Origin: Longimycelium tulufanense
Lineage (GTDB): Bacteria; Actinomycetota; Actinomycetes; Mycobacteriales; Pseudonocardiaceae
DNA: 64,000 nucleotides
NCBI RefSeq assembly: GCF_014645795.1
Contig: NZ_BMMK01000021.1
Coordinates: 48,172-112,171, forward strand
Direction: 5' to 3'
How positions within the stretch are numbered: position 1 is the stretch's first letter; every line of letters begins with the position of its first letter. Shown one piece after another: positions 27,450 to 35,217 of this stretch. The translations under genes and the position numbers were made by a program. The notes under the pieces were generated by a model. It was not told the DNA's origin and did not search any database. It saw nothing but the letters and a program-made list of their open reading frames with translations.

Positions 27450-28702
27450 AGTGCCTCCCGCTCGTACAAGGCTGCCAGTGCGTTATCCAACTCTCGCGCC
27501 TCGACGGTCGCGGCCGGCAGGGATGCCCGGAAGGCGCGCACTCGCGCCGTGATGCGCTCCGAGCCGAAGCGCCGCCCCACGGCGAGCGCCTCCGCCGCGA
27601 GACTGCACGCCTGACCGATCTGCCCTGACCGCGCGAGCACAAGCGCGTGGTCGACCACGGCTAACGCACGCGGCTTGGGCATCTGTAAGGAGGGTGCAGC
27701 AACCTCGAACGCGGCCTGCGCCGCCCGAAGATCGCCGAGCAGGCCAAGGGCAGCGCTCTGGTATCGCGCGGCCTTCGGGGCATCGAACGCGAATACCCAG
27801 GGCCAACGCGGTTCACCCTGCCGTTTGGAGACGAGTTTCTCGGCTCGCCTCAACTCCGCGAGAGCCGACGTACGATCGCGAACAGCGGCATGAGCGACCG
27901 CGTGTAGCGAGGCAAGCCACGCACGGGTCGTGTTTGGGGCATCACGGTCAAGCCGAGCGGAGGCCCGGTCAATAAGTAACAGCCCCTGCCGGGGGTCGCC
28001 GGACTCAACGGCGAAGTGCCCCAGGCTGGCAGTCATGTATGAGACGAGCAAAGGATGCCCGGACGTCTCCGCGAAGCGGACCGCCTCGGTGTAATGGCGG
28101 CGCGCAGTAGCCGTATCGCCCCGGTCCACAGCAAGCCACGCGGCAAGGCCAGCAACCTCACTCAGGACGCCAAATCCCGTCGCCGTGCGGAGACGTTCGC
28201 GCACCAGGCCGGATGCCAACCGCAAGTGCGCGTCTACCGCTGGCGTGAGTTGATCGGAAGGAATGAACGACTCCAAGCGACGGTAGTGGGTGGTCGGCCC
28301 CGCGATCGTCGCCGCCAAGCTCTCGGGGGCACTCACCAGAGCAGGCACCTTGGGCGCGACGAAGACCCCCACACCAGCGCCAACCGCAGTCTTGAGGAAG
28401 GTCTTGCGGTCCACTTCGTCGACGGTAGCGCGAGACGACCGGAAGAACCCCAGCTCACGATCCGTCGCCACGTCGAGCACTACTCGCAGTGCTGCCCGGT
28501 AACGTGCCGCCGGCCACCGGATGACTCCGCGCTCCCACTTGCCCACATGGTTCGCGTCAAGCGCACTGATCTTCTCTGTGGCGCGGAAGACCTGAGCATT
28601 CACCAGCTCGGCAAGTTCCTGGCGGCTCAACGGCTCACCCGGAGTGGTCGGCGACTCGATCCGCAGACGCGCCGCGCGTAGCAGCTCATTCGGCTCAGGC
28701 AT
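27446..28702 (-). CDS. XRE-type regulator with TPR-like repeats
   Basis: 418 residues from ATG 28702 after GGGGAG. N-terminal helix-turn-helix (LSRQELAELVNAQVF ... LDANHVGKWERGVIRWP), a hydrophobic linker (KTAVGAGVGVFVAPKVPALV) and a helical array from about residue 150 onward (ATARRHYTEAVRFAETSG, LLLIDRASARLDRD) that reads as TPR repeats. Actinobacterial regulators of this build often pair with small effector genes; here the partner is the SLOG protein. Confidence 0.8.
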   Translation of the reverse strand: MPEPNELLRAARLRIESPTTPGEPLSRQELAELVNAQVFRATEKISALDANHVGKWERGVIRWPAARYRAALRVVLDVATDRELGFFRSSRATVDEVDRKTFLKTAVGAGVGVFVAPKVPALVSAPESLAATIAGPTTHYRRLESFIPSDQLTPAVDAHLRLASGLVRERLRTATGFGVLSEVAGLAAWLAVDRGDTATARRHYTEAVRFAETSGHPLLVSYMTASLGHFAVESGDPRQGLLLIDRASARLDRDAPNTTRAWLASLHAVAHAAVRDRTSALAELRRAEKLVSKRQGEPRWPWVFAFDAPKAARYQSAALGLLGDLRAAQAAFEVAAPSLQMPKPRALAVVDHALVLARSGQIGQACSLAAEALAVGRRFGSERITARVRAFRASLPAATVEARELDNALAALYEREAL

Positions 28703-28787
28703 GCGTCGCTCCCCGTGTCGCGCTCCCTGCGGAGGGTAGTCACGCACGGACGGAGTGGGAAAGTGGAACGCTCCCCAAACTCTCCCC

Positions 28788-28817
28788 TTGCACTCCCTGC
28801 CCGCTTCCCTGTATTAG
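28788..28817 (+). promoter_or_regulatory. Possible promoter for the small-gene operon
   Basis: TTGCAC at 28788-28793 and TATTAG at 28812-28817 are separated by 18 bp, and the -10 lies 27 bp before the GTG at 28845. It lies in the gap shared with the divergent XRE-TPR gene. Confidence 0.4.
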
Positions 28818-28844
28818 CATCGACAAAGCGCACACGCTCAGCCC

Positions 28845-29048
28845 GTGACGGTCATAGCGACAGCAGGGGCAGCGCTCGTGTTGCTGGGCGTGCTCCTCGT
28901 ACTCACAGCAGGTCCCCTACAGCTCGAACCGGCGCGCGTCGCACTCAAGCCAAGGCCAGGGCGCACGCAGGCGGTATCGGTGGCCGAGCTGTGGCAGCGG
29001 TATGGCGGTGACCGGCTCCCGATGCTCCCGAGGGGTGAGCGTCGGTGA
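28845..29048 (+). CDS. Small single-pass membrane protein
   Basis: 67 residues, GTG start. One hydrophobic helix (ATAGAALVLLGVLLVLTAGP) then a basic, cytosol-like tail (ALKPRPGRTQAVSVAELWQRYGG). Its stop overlaps the next GTG start, so it heads a three-gene run at the right end of the element. Confidence 0.6.
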   Translation: MTVIATAGAALVLLGVLLVLTAGPLQLEPARVALKPRPGRTQAVSVAELWQRYGGDRLPMLPRGERR

Positions 29049-29413
29049 GTCAGCGCGAGATCGACGCGGCGGCCGTGCGCGCGTTCCCGGAGCTACGGCA
29101 CCTGATCACCATCCGTGACGCCGGGTGGCGGTTCCTGCCCGCGCCAAAGGTCGACGGCGTGCCGGTTCGGGTAGACGGGTTCCGGGACCATGGCGGCTAT
29201 CAGGACGCGATCCGGGTCGAGTCGCCGACCAACGCGATGGGTCTCCGGATGACGTGCGATGACCCACCCGGGATCGTGTGGGAGCGCACCGGGACCCTCG
29301 GTGAGGTCGTGACCGAATTGGTCCTCCTTCCGCCACCTGGGCACCGGCTCGCCCCGTACCTGGTTACCGGAACCGCGCCGCTGCTTGTCCCCTCCCTGGC
29401 TGGCTGGGAGTGA
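29045..29413 (+). CDS. Unknown 122-residue element protein
   Basis: GTGA overlap with the membrane-protein gene. The sequence (IDAAAVRAFPELRHLITIRD, MTCDDPPGIVWERTGTLGEVV) suggests a small alpha/beta fold with no catalytic motif. Not recognised; its place in the terminal operon suggests accessory rather than replication function. Confidence 0.55.
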   Translation: MSQREIDAAAVRAFPELRHLITIRDAGWRFLPAPKVDGVPVRVDGFRDHGGYQDAIRVESPTNAMGLRMTCDDPPGIVWERTGTLGEVVTELVLLPPPGHRLAPYLVTGTAPLLVPSLAGWE

Positions 29414-29760
29414 TGACCATGGCACGTCACGTTCCCCCACAAGCCGCTGACGTGCGGGAGAACGGACACGTTCCGCCCGGTCAACCAGGCGTCGCTTTCG
29501 TCGGTCTACCCGCCGCATGGCATCACCGCGACGGGTTCACCTTCCGATGGGGACGCGGCGACAAGGTCGTCACCGTCCACCAGGGCCGACACCTCGCTTC
29601 GTACTCGAACACGTTCCTTGTCGATGCGCTGGAGGTCGGTCGGGACTGGGACGACGACAACGACGTAGCCCACATCGTTCGATGGTGGTTCCAGCACCGC
29701 CGCGAACAGGTCGTAGGGACGCCCCGGCAGGGCGGTGGGTCCGCACAGGACGTGGCGTAA
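29413..29760 (+). CDS. Unknown 115-residue element protein
   Basis: The ATG at 29413 lies one codon after a GTG that overlaps the previous stop; either may be used. The sequence is aromatic and His/Asp-rich (WHHRDGFTFRWGRGDKVVTV, DWDDDNDVAHIVRWWFQHRR). Last gene before the right junction. No family recognised. Confidence 0.55.
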   Translation: MTMARHVPPQAADVRENGHVPPGQPGVAFVGLPAAWHHRDGFTFRWGRGDKVVTVHQGRHLASYSNTFLVDALEVGRDWDDDNDVAHIVRWWFQHRREQVVGTPRQGGGSAQDVA

Positions 29761-29864
29761 CCACTGGTGAGCACCCACCGACGTCGTGGACGGTCCGCCA
29801 GCGTGCGCCGGTCTGTCATGACGCTTCCCGCCCTTGGGCATGACACTCTCCGAGTAGCCCATAT

Positions 29865-29895
29865 GGGTGTCATTAGCCGGGTTCCGTATTCGCGG
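29865..29895. other. attR junction
   Basis: The element arm GGGTGTCA is at 29865-29872 and the shared TTCGCGG at 29889-29895, after which the host MFS frame resumes. Inner bases TCCG-N6-CGGA around the centre are also symmetric when both element ends are joined. Confidence 0.75.
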
Positions 29896-29897
29896 CG

Positions 29898-31040
29898 GTG
29901 ATCGCGTTCATGGGCATCGGCCTGGTGGACCCGATCTTGTTGTCGATCGCGGAGGCGTTGCGGGCCGGACCGTCGGAGGTGACTCTCCTCTTCTCCTCCT
30001 ATCTCGGTGTTCAGGTGCTGGCCATGCTGCTGACCGGCGCGAGCACGGCGCGGTTCGGCGCCAAGCGGACGGTGGTCGGCGGGCTGGCGTTGATCGTGAT
30101 CGCCACGGCGGCCTGCGCCATGGCGGGTTCGATCGGCCAGTTGGTGGCGCTGCGCGCCGTGTGGGGGCTGGGCAACGCGTTCTTCATCGCCACCGCGCTG
30201 TCGGTGATCGTGGGCGCGGCATCAGGTGGCCAGCAGGGCGCGATCCTGCTGTATGAAGCCGCATTGGGACTTGGCCTGTCCACCGGACCGTTGCTGGGTG
30301 CGGCGTTGGGGAGCGTGTCCTGGCGCGGGCCGTTCGCCGGTACTGCCGTGCTGATGGGGATCGCCCTCGTGCTCGTCGCTGGGTTCCTGCCTGCCGACAG
30401 GGGCGAACGAGGCGCCCCGGTGAGTGTCGTCGAGCCGTTGCGCGCCCTGCGGCACAGCGGGCTGCGGTGGACCTCGGTCGGCTCGGCGCTCTACACGGCG
30501 GCGTTCTTCACGGTGCTCGCCTGGTCGCCGTTCGTGTTGAAGATGGGCGCGGTCGAGGTTGGTCTGGTCTTCTTCGGCTGGGGGCTCTGCGTGGCGGTGG
30601 CCGGTGTCCTGTTCGCGCCGCGCTTGGCAGCCCGGCTCGGGGAACGGCGGGCGACGGTGGTCGCGGTGCTGGCCTACGCGGTGCTGCTGGCGGTCATGTC
30701 GGTCGACAGCCGGCCGGTCCTGGTGGTGGCGGTGATCGCCTCCGGTGTGGCGTCCGGCCTGCTCAACACGCTGTTCACCGGTACCGCCATGAGCACCAGC
30801 CCGGCGCCGCGTCCGGTGGCCAGCGCCGGCTACAACTTCTGCCGGTGGCTGGGCGGGGCGGCCGCGGCCACTCTCGTGGGACACCTGGCCAACTGGCTGC
30901 GCGCCGAGCACGCCCCGTTCGTTGTTGCCGCGGTGCTGTGTGTGGTCTCGGCGGTCGTGCTCGCCCTCGGCACCCGTGGCCCGGAGCCGGACGGAGAGCT
31001 CCCTGCTGACGCTGCGTTGGTTGGCGACGAGATGATGTGA
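29898..31040 (+). pseudogene. 3' part of the MFS efflux transporter cut by the element
   Basis: 380 residues from a GTG at 29898, but host sequence begins at 29889 (TTC GCG GCG GTG ATC ...). It covers the end of TM1 (VIAFMGIGLVDPIL) through TM12, including MFS motif A (GASTARFGAKRTVVGG). An in-frame TAG at 29874 inside the element blocks fusion to element genes. The first 22 codons with the start and ribosome site are left at 19964. The protein is probably not made, or made poorly from the internal GTG. Excision would restore it. Confidence 0.85.
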
Positions 31041-31052
31041 GCCATCTCGTCG
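31025..31052 (+). terminator. Hairpin at the end of the MFS gene
   Basis: 10-bp stem CGACGAGATG / CATCTCGTCG with an 8-nt loop that spans the stop codon. Confidence 0.5.
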
Positions 31053-31098
31053 GCACTGCGGGTGATTGTGGACGAAGATCAGTTACGGAAAGTGTCCA

Positions 31099-31127
31099 GT
31101 TCAGGGTGAATTTACCCGTTCATCTTC
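31099..31127 (+). promoter_or_regulatory. Possible PHO box upstream of phoX
   Basis: Three 11-bp-spaced units: GTTCAGG, ATTTACC, CATCTTC, each followed by a 4-bp spacer. This resembles the GTTCACC direct repeats bound by actinobacterial PhoP. Its place before a phosphatase gene supports the idea; the third unit is weak. Confidence 0.4.
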
Positions 31128-31184
31128 CGTGCGTCGCTTGTCCGACTTAACGTCGCGGCGTTTCCCGGACTGATGGAGGTCTGC

Positions 31185-33269
31185 GTGTCCGCACGACGCC
31201 CGCGGCTGCTTCCCCTGCTGCCCAACCACCCCCTCGGTCGCGCCGCCGTCACCTGTGAGTACCGCTGCGGCAACGCCTGCGCCCACGACGCCCCGAACAC
31301 CTCGGACAACCCGTACTTCGGCGAGGTCGTCGAGCAGGTGTTGTCACGTCGTGGCGCGCTGAAGGCGGGCGCCGTCCTGGCGATCGCCGGGGCTGGCACG
31401 GCCGCGTCCACCGGCACCGCCGCCGCGCAGCATCTTCCGGCTGGGTCGCCGTCGGCCGGAACCACCAAGGGGCACGGCCGGTGGAGCCCCGGCGTGAACT
31501 TCGACCCCGTCGCGCCGAACACCGAGGATGCGATGGTCGTCCCCGACGGCTACCAGCACCAGGTGCTGATCCGCTGGGGTGACCCGGTGCTGCCGGACGC
31601 GCCAAAGTTCGACTTCGACAACCAGACGGCGGCCGCCCAGGCCAAGCAGTTCGGGTTCAACAACGACTTCTGCGGCCTCGTGCCGATGCCCGGGCCCCCC
31701 GACCGCTGGTTCATGGTGAACAACCACGAGTACACCAGCGAGAAATACATGTTCCGCGGGTGGGACAAGGAGAACCCCACCGAGGAGCAGGCCCGGATCG
31801 CGTGGGCCGCGCACGGCCTTTCCGTCGTCGTGGTGGAACGTGACCGCCGTAGCGGCCGGCTCGAGGTCAAGCTCGATCCGCACTACAACCGCAGGATCAC
31901 GTTGCTGACGGAGTTCGAGGTGCGGGGCCCCGCCGCCGGCTCGCGTTTCCTCAAGACCGCCGCGGACCCGACGGGCACGGTCGTGCTCGGCACGCAGAAC
32001 AACTGCGCGGGCGGCGTGACGCCGTGGGGCACGATCCTGTCCGGCGAGGAGAACATCCACCAGTACTTCGCCAACGCGGACAAAGTTGCCGACCCGGACA
32101 CCAAGGCGCGCCTCGAGCGGTATGGATTCCCGGAGGGCGCCAGCACGCGCAAGTGGGAGCGGTTCGACAAGCGGTGGGACCTGGGGCAGGAACCCAACGA
32201 GGCCAACCGGTTCGGCTGGGTGGTGGAGATCGACCCGCACGACCCGAACGCCAGGCCCGTCAAGCACACGGCGCTGGGCCGGTTCAAGCACGAGGGCGCG
32301 AACGTCATCATTGCGCACGACGGGCGCGTCGTGGCGTACATGGGCGATGACGAGCGTTTCGAGTACATGTACAAGTTCGTGTCCGACGGCCGGTTCCGTC
32401 CGGGATCGAGCCGTCGTGCCCGCGAGCACAACAAGCTGTTGCTCGACTCCGGCACGCTCTATGTCGCGAAGCTGAGCGGCGACAGCCCGGAACGGGAGAT
32501 CGACGGTTCCGGGAAGCTGCCCAGCGATGGGGAGTTCGACGGTCGTGGCGAGTGGATCCCATTGGCGCACAACGACAAGAGCTTCGTGCCCGGGATGACG
32601 GCGGAGGAAGTCTACGTCTTCACCCGATTCGCCGCGGACAAGGTCGGCGCGACCAAGATGGACCGGCCCGAGGACGTCGAGCCGAGCCTGCGCAACCGGC
32701 GGATGTACGCGGCACTGACCAACAACAGCCGTCGGGGCGCGGCTGGTTACGCGCCGGCCGACGAGGCCAACCCACGCAACAGCAACAAGCACGGCCAGGT
32801 GCTGGAGCTGGAGGAGCGCTGGAGCGACAACACCGCGACGCGGTTCTCCTGGCGGCTGCTGCTGGTCTGTGGTGACCCGAAGTCGCCGGACACCTACTTC
32901 GCGGGGTACGACAAGAGCCAGGTCAGCCCGATCTCCTGCCCGGACAACGTGGCCTTCGACCGCTGGAACAACCTGTGGATCTCCACGGACGGCAACGCGT
33001 TGGGCAGCAACGACGGGCTGTTCGCGGTGCCGTTGGCCGGGTGGGAGCGCGGGCACGTCAAGCAGTTCCTCACGGTGCCGCTGGGTGCCGAGACCTGCGG
33101 GCCGGTGATACAGGACCGCTTCGTGCTCGTCTCGGTGCAGCACCCGGGTGAGGTCGACGGGCACAGCGCCGACAACCCGGCCTCGCACTGGCCCGATGGT
33201 GGCGACAGCCAGCCGCGGCCGGCGGTCGTGGCCGTCCGGCGCAAGGACAACGGCCTGATCGGCTACTGA
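31185..33269 (+). CDS. phoX: PhoX-type alkaline phosphatase (Tat-exported)
   Basis: 694 residues. I chose GTG 31185, 5 nt after GGAGG; an upstream ATG at 31173 overlaps that ribosome site. The twin-arginine signal SRRGALKAGAVLAIAG lies unusually far in (about residues 54-75), after an N-terminal segment with three Cys (TCEYRCGNACAHD). Catalytic-region motifs of the DUF839/PhoX family include MVNNHEYTS, LGTQNNCAGGVTPWGT, LSGEENIHQYF, GRFKHEGANV, RVVAYMGDDERFEYMYKFVS and PISCPDNVAFDRWNNLWIS. These supply the Ca/Fe-binding acids and the conserved Cys. Releases phosphate from organic esters outside the membrane. Confidence 0.95.
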   Translation: MSARRPRLLPLLPNHPLGRAAVTCEYRCGNACAHDAPNTSDNPYFGEVVEQVLSRRGALKAGAVLAIAGAGTAASTGTAAAQHLPAGSPSAGTTKGHGRWSPGVNFDPVAPNTEDAMVVPDGYQHQVLIRWGDPVLPDAPKFDFDNQTAAAQAKQFGFNNDFCGLVPMPGPPDRWFMVNNHEYTSEKYMFRGWDKENPTEEQARIAWAAHGLSVVVVERDRRSGRLEVKLDPHYNRRITLLTEFEVRGPAAGSRFLKTAADPTGTVVLGTQNNCAGGVTPWGTILSGEENIHQYFANADKVADPDTKARLERYGFPEGASTRKWERFDKRWDLGQEPNEANRFGWVVEIDPHDPNARPVKHTALGRFKHEGANVIIAHDGRVVAYMGDDERFEYMYKFVSDGRFRPGSSRRAREHNKLLLDSGTLYVAKLSGDSPEREIDGSGKLPSDGEFDGRGEWIPLAHNDKSFVPGMTAEEVYVFTRFAADKVGATKMDRPEDVEPSLRNRRMYAALTNNSRRGAAGYAPADEANPRNSNKHGQVLELEERWSDNTATRFSWRLLLVCGDPKSPDTYFAGYDKSQVSPISCPDNVAFDRWNNLWISTDGNALGSNDGLFAVPLAGWERGHVKQFLTVPLGAETCGPVIQDRFVLVSVQHPGEVDGHSADNPASHWPDGGDSQPRPAVVAVRRKDNGLIGY

Positions 33270-33283
33270 CGACGGACATCCGC

Positions 33284-33319
33284 GGGCCGATCGGCAGCTC
33301 CTGGCCTGCCGATCGGCCC
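33284..33319 (+). terminator. Terminator after phoX
   Basis: Perfect 14-bp stem GGGCCGATCGGCAG / CTGCCGATCGGCCC, 8-nt loop, 14 bp after the stop. Confidence 0.8.
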
Positions 33320-33481
33320 GCCCGTGCGTAGGGGGCCGCAGGCCCGATCGATCGGTCGTGCAGAAGGGCCGTGCTGGTCACTCTGTCGGTTCGGTCACCG
33401 CGTCGGTATGGTCGGTGATACCTCTCCGCTGAGCGTATGTCGAGGGCCTAGCGGAGGGGACGCGGCGAAGGGGTGAGGTCG

Positions 33482-34702
33482 GTGTCAGCTCCGCTCGACC
33501 CGGATCTGCCTGTGGGGAAGCGAATCCAGTACTTCCGCCAACAGGAGGGGCTGTCCCGGCCGGTTCTGGGTGGCTTGGTCGGCAAGTCTGCGGAATGGGT
33601 GAAGGGGATCGAGACCGGGCGGCTGCTCCCCCCACGGCTGCCCATGCTGATCCGGATCGCCGAGGTGCTGCGGGTGGACGACCTTGCGGAACTCACCGGG
33701 GAGCAGAAGCTGTCGGCCGCAAGCTTCACCAAGGAACGCCACGACTCGTTGGACAAGGTCGCCGACGCGCTGGCCACCTTCCCGCTCAGCGCCGAGTCCA
33801 GCGAACCGATGTCGGCCGACACCCTGGCGTCCCAGGTGTGGCAGGCATGGGAGCTGTGGCACGGCTCGCGACGGCAGCGCACCGCGATCGGGGTGCTGCT
33901 ACCCGGGCTACTGCGTACGGCTCCCGCAACCGTGCGGCGTATGGAAGGTGCCGAGCGCCGCCGCGGCCTGCGTGCGCTGGCCGAGATATACCACCTCGCC
34001 CAACTGTTCCTGAGCTTCCAACCGGTGCCCGAACTGGTGCACCTGACCGGCGATCGGGCGATGACCGCGGCGCAGGACGCCGACGATCCCGAAGCCATTG
34101 CGGTCACGGCCTGGTATCTCAACCACGTGTTCCGGGACGCCGGCCAGCGCCATGAGGCGCGCGTGGAGCTGGCGACACGTGCGGCCGGGACGCTGCGCCC
34201 GGAGACCGGCCCAGAACACCTGGTGCGATGGGGCCTCCTTCATCTGGCAATCGCCCTCTCCCATGCCAAGCTCGGCCGGGAGGGCGACGCCTGGCACCAC
34301 TGGGACAAGGCATCCAAGGCTGCTCGCACGCTTGGTGATGGCTACGCCCACCCCTACCTGATCTTTGGCCCCGGAATGGTCGATGCCTACGCAATCACCA
34401 TCAATGCCGACCTGATGAAGGGTGGCGAAGCCGTGCGGCAGGCGGACCGAATCGACCTGGCCACGATGCCGTCGGCAACGCGCCGCAGCTTCCACATGAT
34501 CGAGACTGCCCGCGGGTACCACCTGCGAGGAGAGCACCTGGCCACCCTGCGCATGCTGACCAAGGCACACGAGGAGTCGCCCGACACGGTTCGGTTCAAC
34601 CTGTTCGCTCGGCCGGTGGTGGCAGACCTCGCGGCCAAGGGTGGAAGCACGGTCCGCGCCGACGCGGCCGAGCTGGCGATGAAGATCCAGGTTCCGGTCT
34701 AG
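33482..34702 (+). CDS. XRE-family regulator with helical sensor domain
   Basis: About 406 residues (GTG at 33482; GTG 33473 also possible). HTH at residues 10-55 (VGKRIQYFRQQEGLSRPVLG, KSAEWVKGIETGRLLPPRL), then a helical-repeat body like TPR-type actinobacterial regulators (AIALSHAKLGREGDAWHHW, HLATLRMLTKAHEESPDTV). It precedes two small genes on the same strand after about 100 bp; those are likely its partners. Confidence 0.8.
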   Translation: MSAPLDPDLPVGKRIQYFRQQEGLSRPVLGGLVGKSAEWVKGIETGRLLPPRLPMLIRIAEVLRVDDLAELTGEQKLSAASFTKERHDSLDKVADALATFPLSAESSEPMSADTLASQVWQAWELWHGSRRQRTAIGVLLPGLLRTAPATVRRMEGAERRRGLRALAEIYHLAQLFLSFQPVPELVHLTGDRAMTAAQDADDPEAIAVTAWYLNHVFRDAGQRHEARVELATRAAGTLRPETGPEHLVRWGLLHLAIALSHAKLGREGDAWHHWDKASKAARTLGDGYAHPYLIFGPGMVDAYAITINADLMKGGEAVRQADRIDLATMPSATRRSFHMIETARGYHLRGEHLATLRMLTKAHEESPDTVRFNLFARPVVADLAAKGGSTVRADAAELAMKIQVPV

Positions 34703-34808
34703 GGGTACAAACTGAACCCCTCCGGGCAGGGTGATCAGGTATACCCCGTCCTGCCCGTGAGCCCTCTTAGCGTCGCCTCCGGCCAGGCAGCACAGGGAGG
34801 TAGGCGCG

Positions 34809-34973
34809 ATGAACGTGCGGGTGTGGCAGCTGATGACGCCGGATGAGGCCGCCGAGTGGGATCGCAGGATGGCTCCGTTGCGTGCTCGTCGGGTACGAGT
34901 CCGGCTGGCCACGAGCATGCCTGGCACGCTCCGTCGCCCGGCCGTTGGGCAGGTGCGTCGTGAGCGCGCTTGA
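34809..34973 (+). CDS. 54-residue basic protein
   Basis: ATG after AGGGAGGTAGG. Reads MNVRVWQLMTPDEAAEWDRR..., Arg-rich at the end (RRPAVGQVRRERA). The stop lies 13 bp inside the next gene, so translation is coupled. Similar tiny genes accompany XRE regulators in related actinobacteria; function unknown. Confidence 0.55.
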   Translation: MNVRVWQLMTPDEAAEWDRRMAPLRARRVRVRLATSMPGTLRRPAVGQVRRERA

Positions 34974-35214
34974 GTTCTGGCTGGTGCGTGTGCCGGGCAG
35001 CCGGTCTCGCAGCCAGGTGCATGCCTTCCCTGCACCTGATGAGCAGCCTCTCGCGACTATGTGCGGGGTTGAGGTCGACCGTGGCCTAGTGGAGCAGACT
35101 ACGGAGGGGATGCCGTGTGTGCGGTGCCTGATGAAGGTTGCCGATGGTATCGAGGTGGCCCGTTCGCAGACACCCGCAGCACTCCTCGATCCAGTGCTTC
35201 TCGGCTTGGACTAG
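34960..35214 (+). CDS. 84-residue putative zinc-binding protein
   Basis: GTG start overlapping the previous gene. Contains HAFPAPDE, TMCGVEVDRG and MPCVRCLMKV, i.e. His plus three Cys spaced like a small zinc finger. Convergent with, and 3 bp from, the MFS gene stop. No known enzymatic function. Confidence 0.6.
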   Translation: MSALEFWLVRVPGSRSRSQVHAFPAPDEQPLATMCGVEVDRGLVEQTTEGMPCVRCLMKVADGIEVARSQTPAALLDPVLLGLD

Positions 35215-35217
35215 TGG

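Larger units (their letters stand above)
20030..29895 (+). mobile_element. 9.86-kb serine-integrase integrative element inserted in an MFS gene
   Basis: Its ends are marked by a 7-bp identity TTCGCGG (20030-20036 and 29889-29895). Removing one copy with the DNA between restores an uninterrupted MFS reading frame. The integrase gene begins 27 bp inside the left end. Joining the two ends restores a 50-bp attP-like site with inverted arms GGGTGTCA / TGACACCC centred on the TT of the shared sequence. The contents are integrase, HTH genes, a replication-like module, repeats, a resolvase, an SLOG/XRE-TPR pair and small unknown genes. No phage structural, packaging, FtsK/TraB or relaxase genes were found, so it is probably a satellite-like or mobilisable element. 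Confidence 0.88.

Noticed and set aside
20063..29760. Element as a complete prophage or conjugative element
   Set aside because: No terminase, capsid, tail, lysis, FtsK/TraB or relaxase genes could be found in its 9.86 kb.
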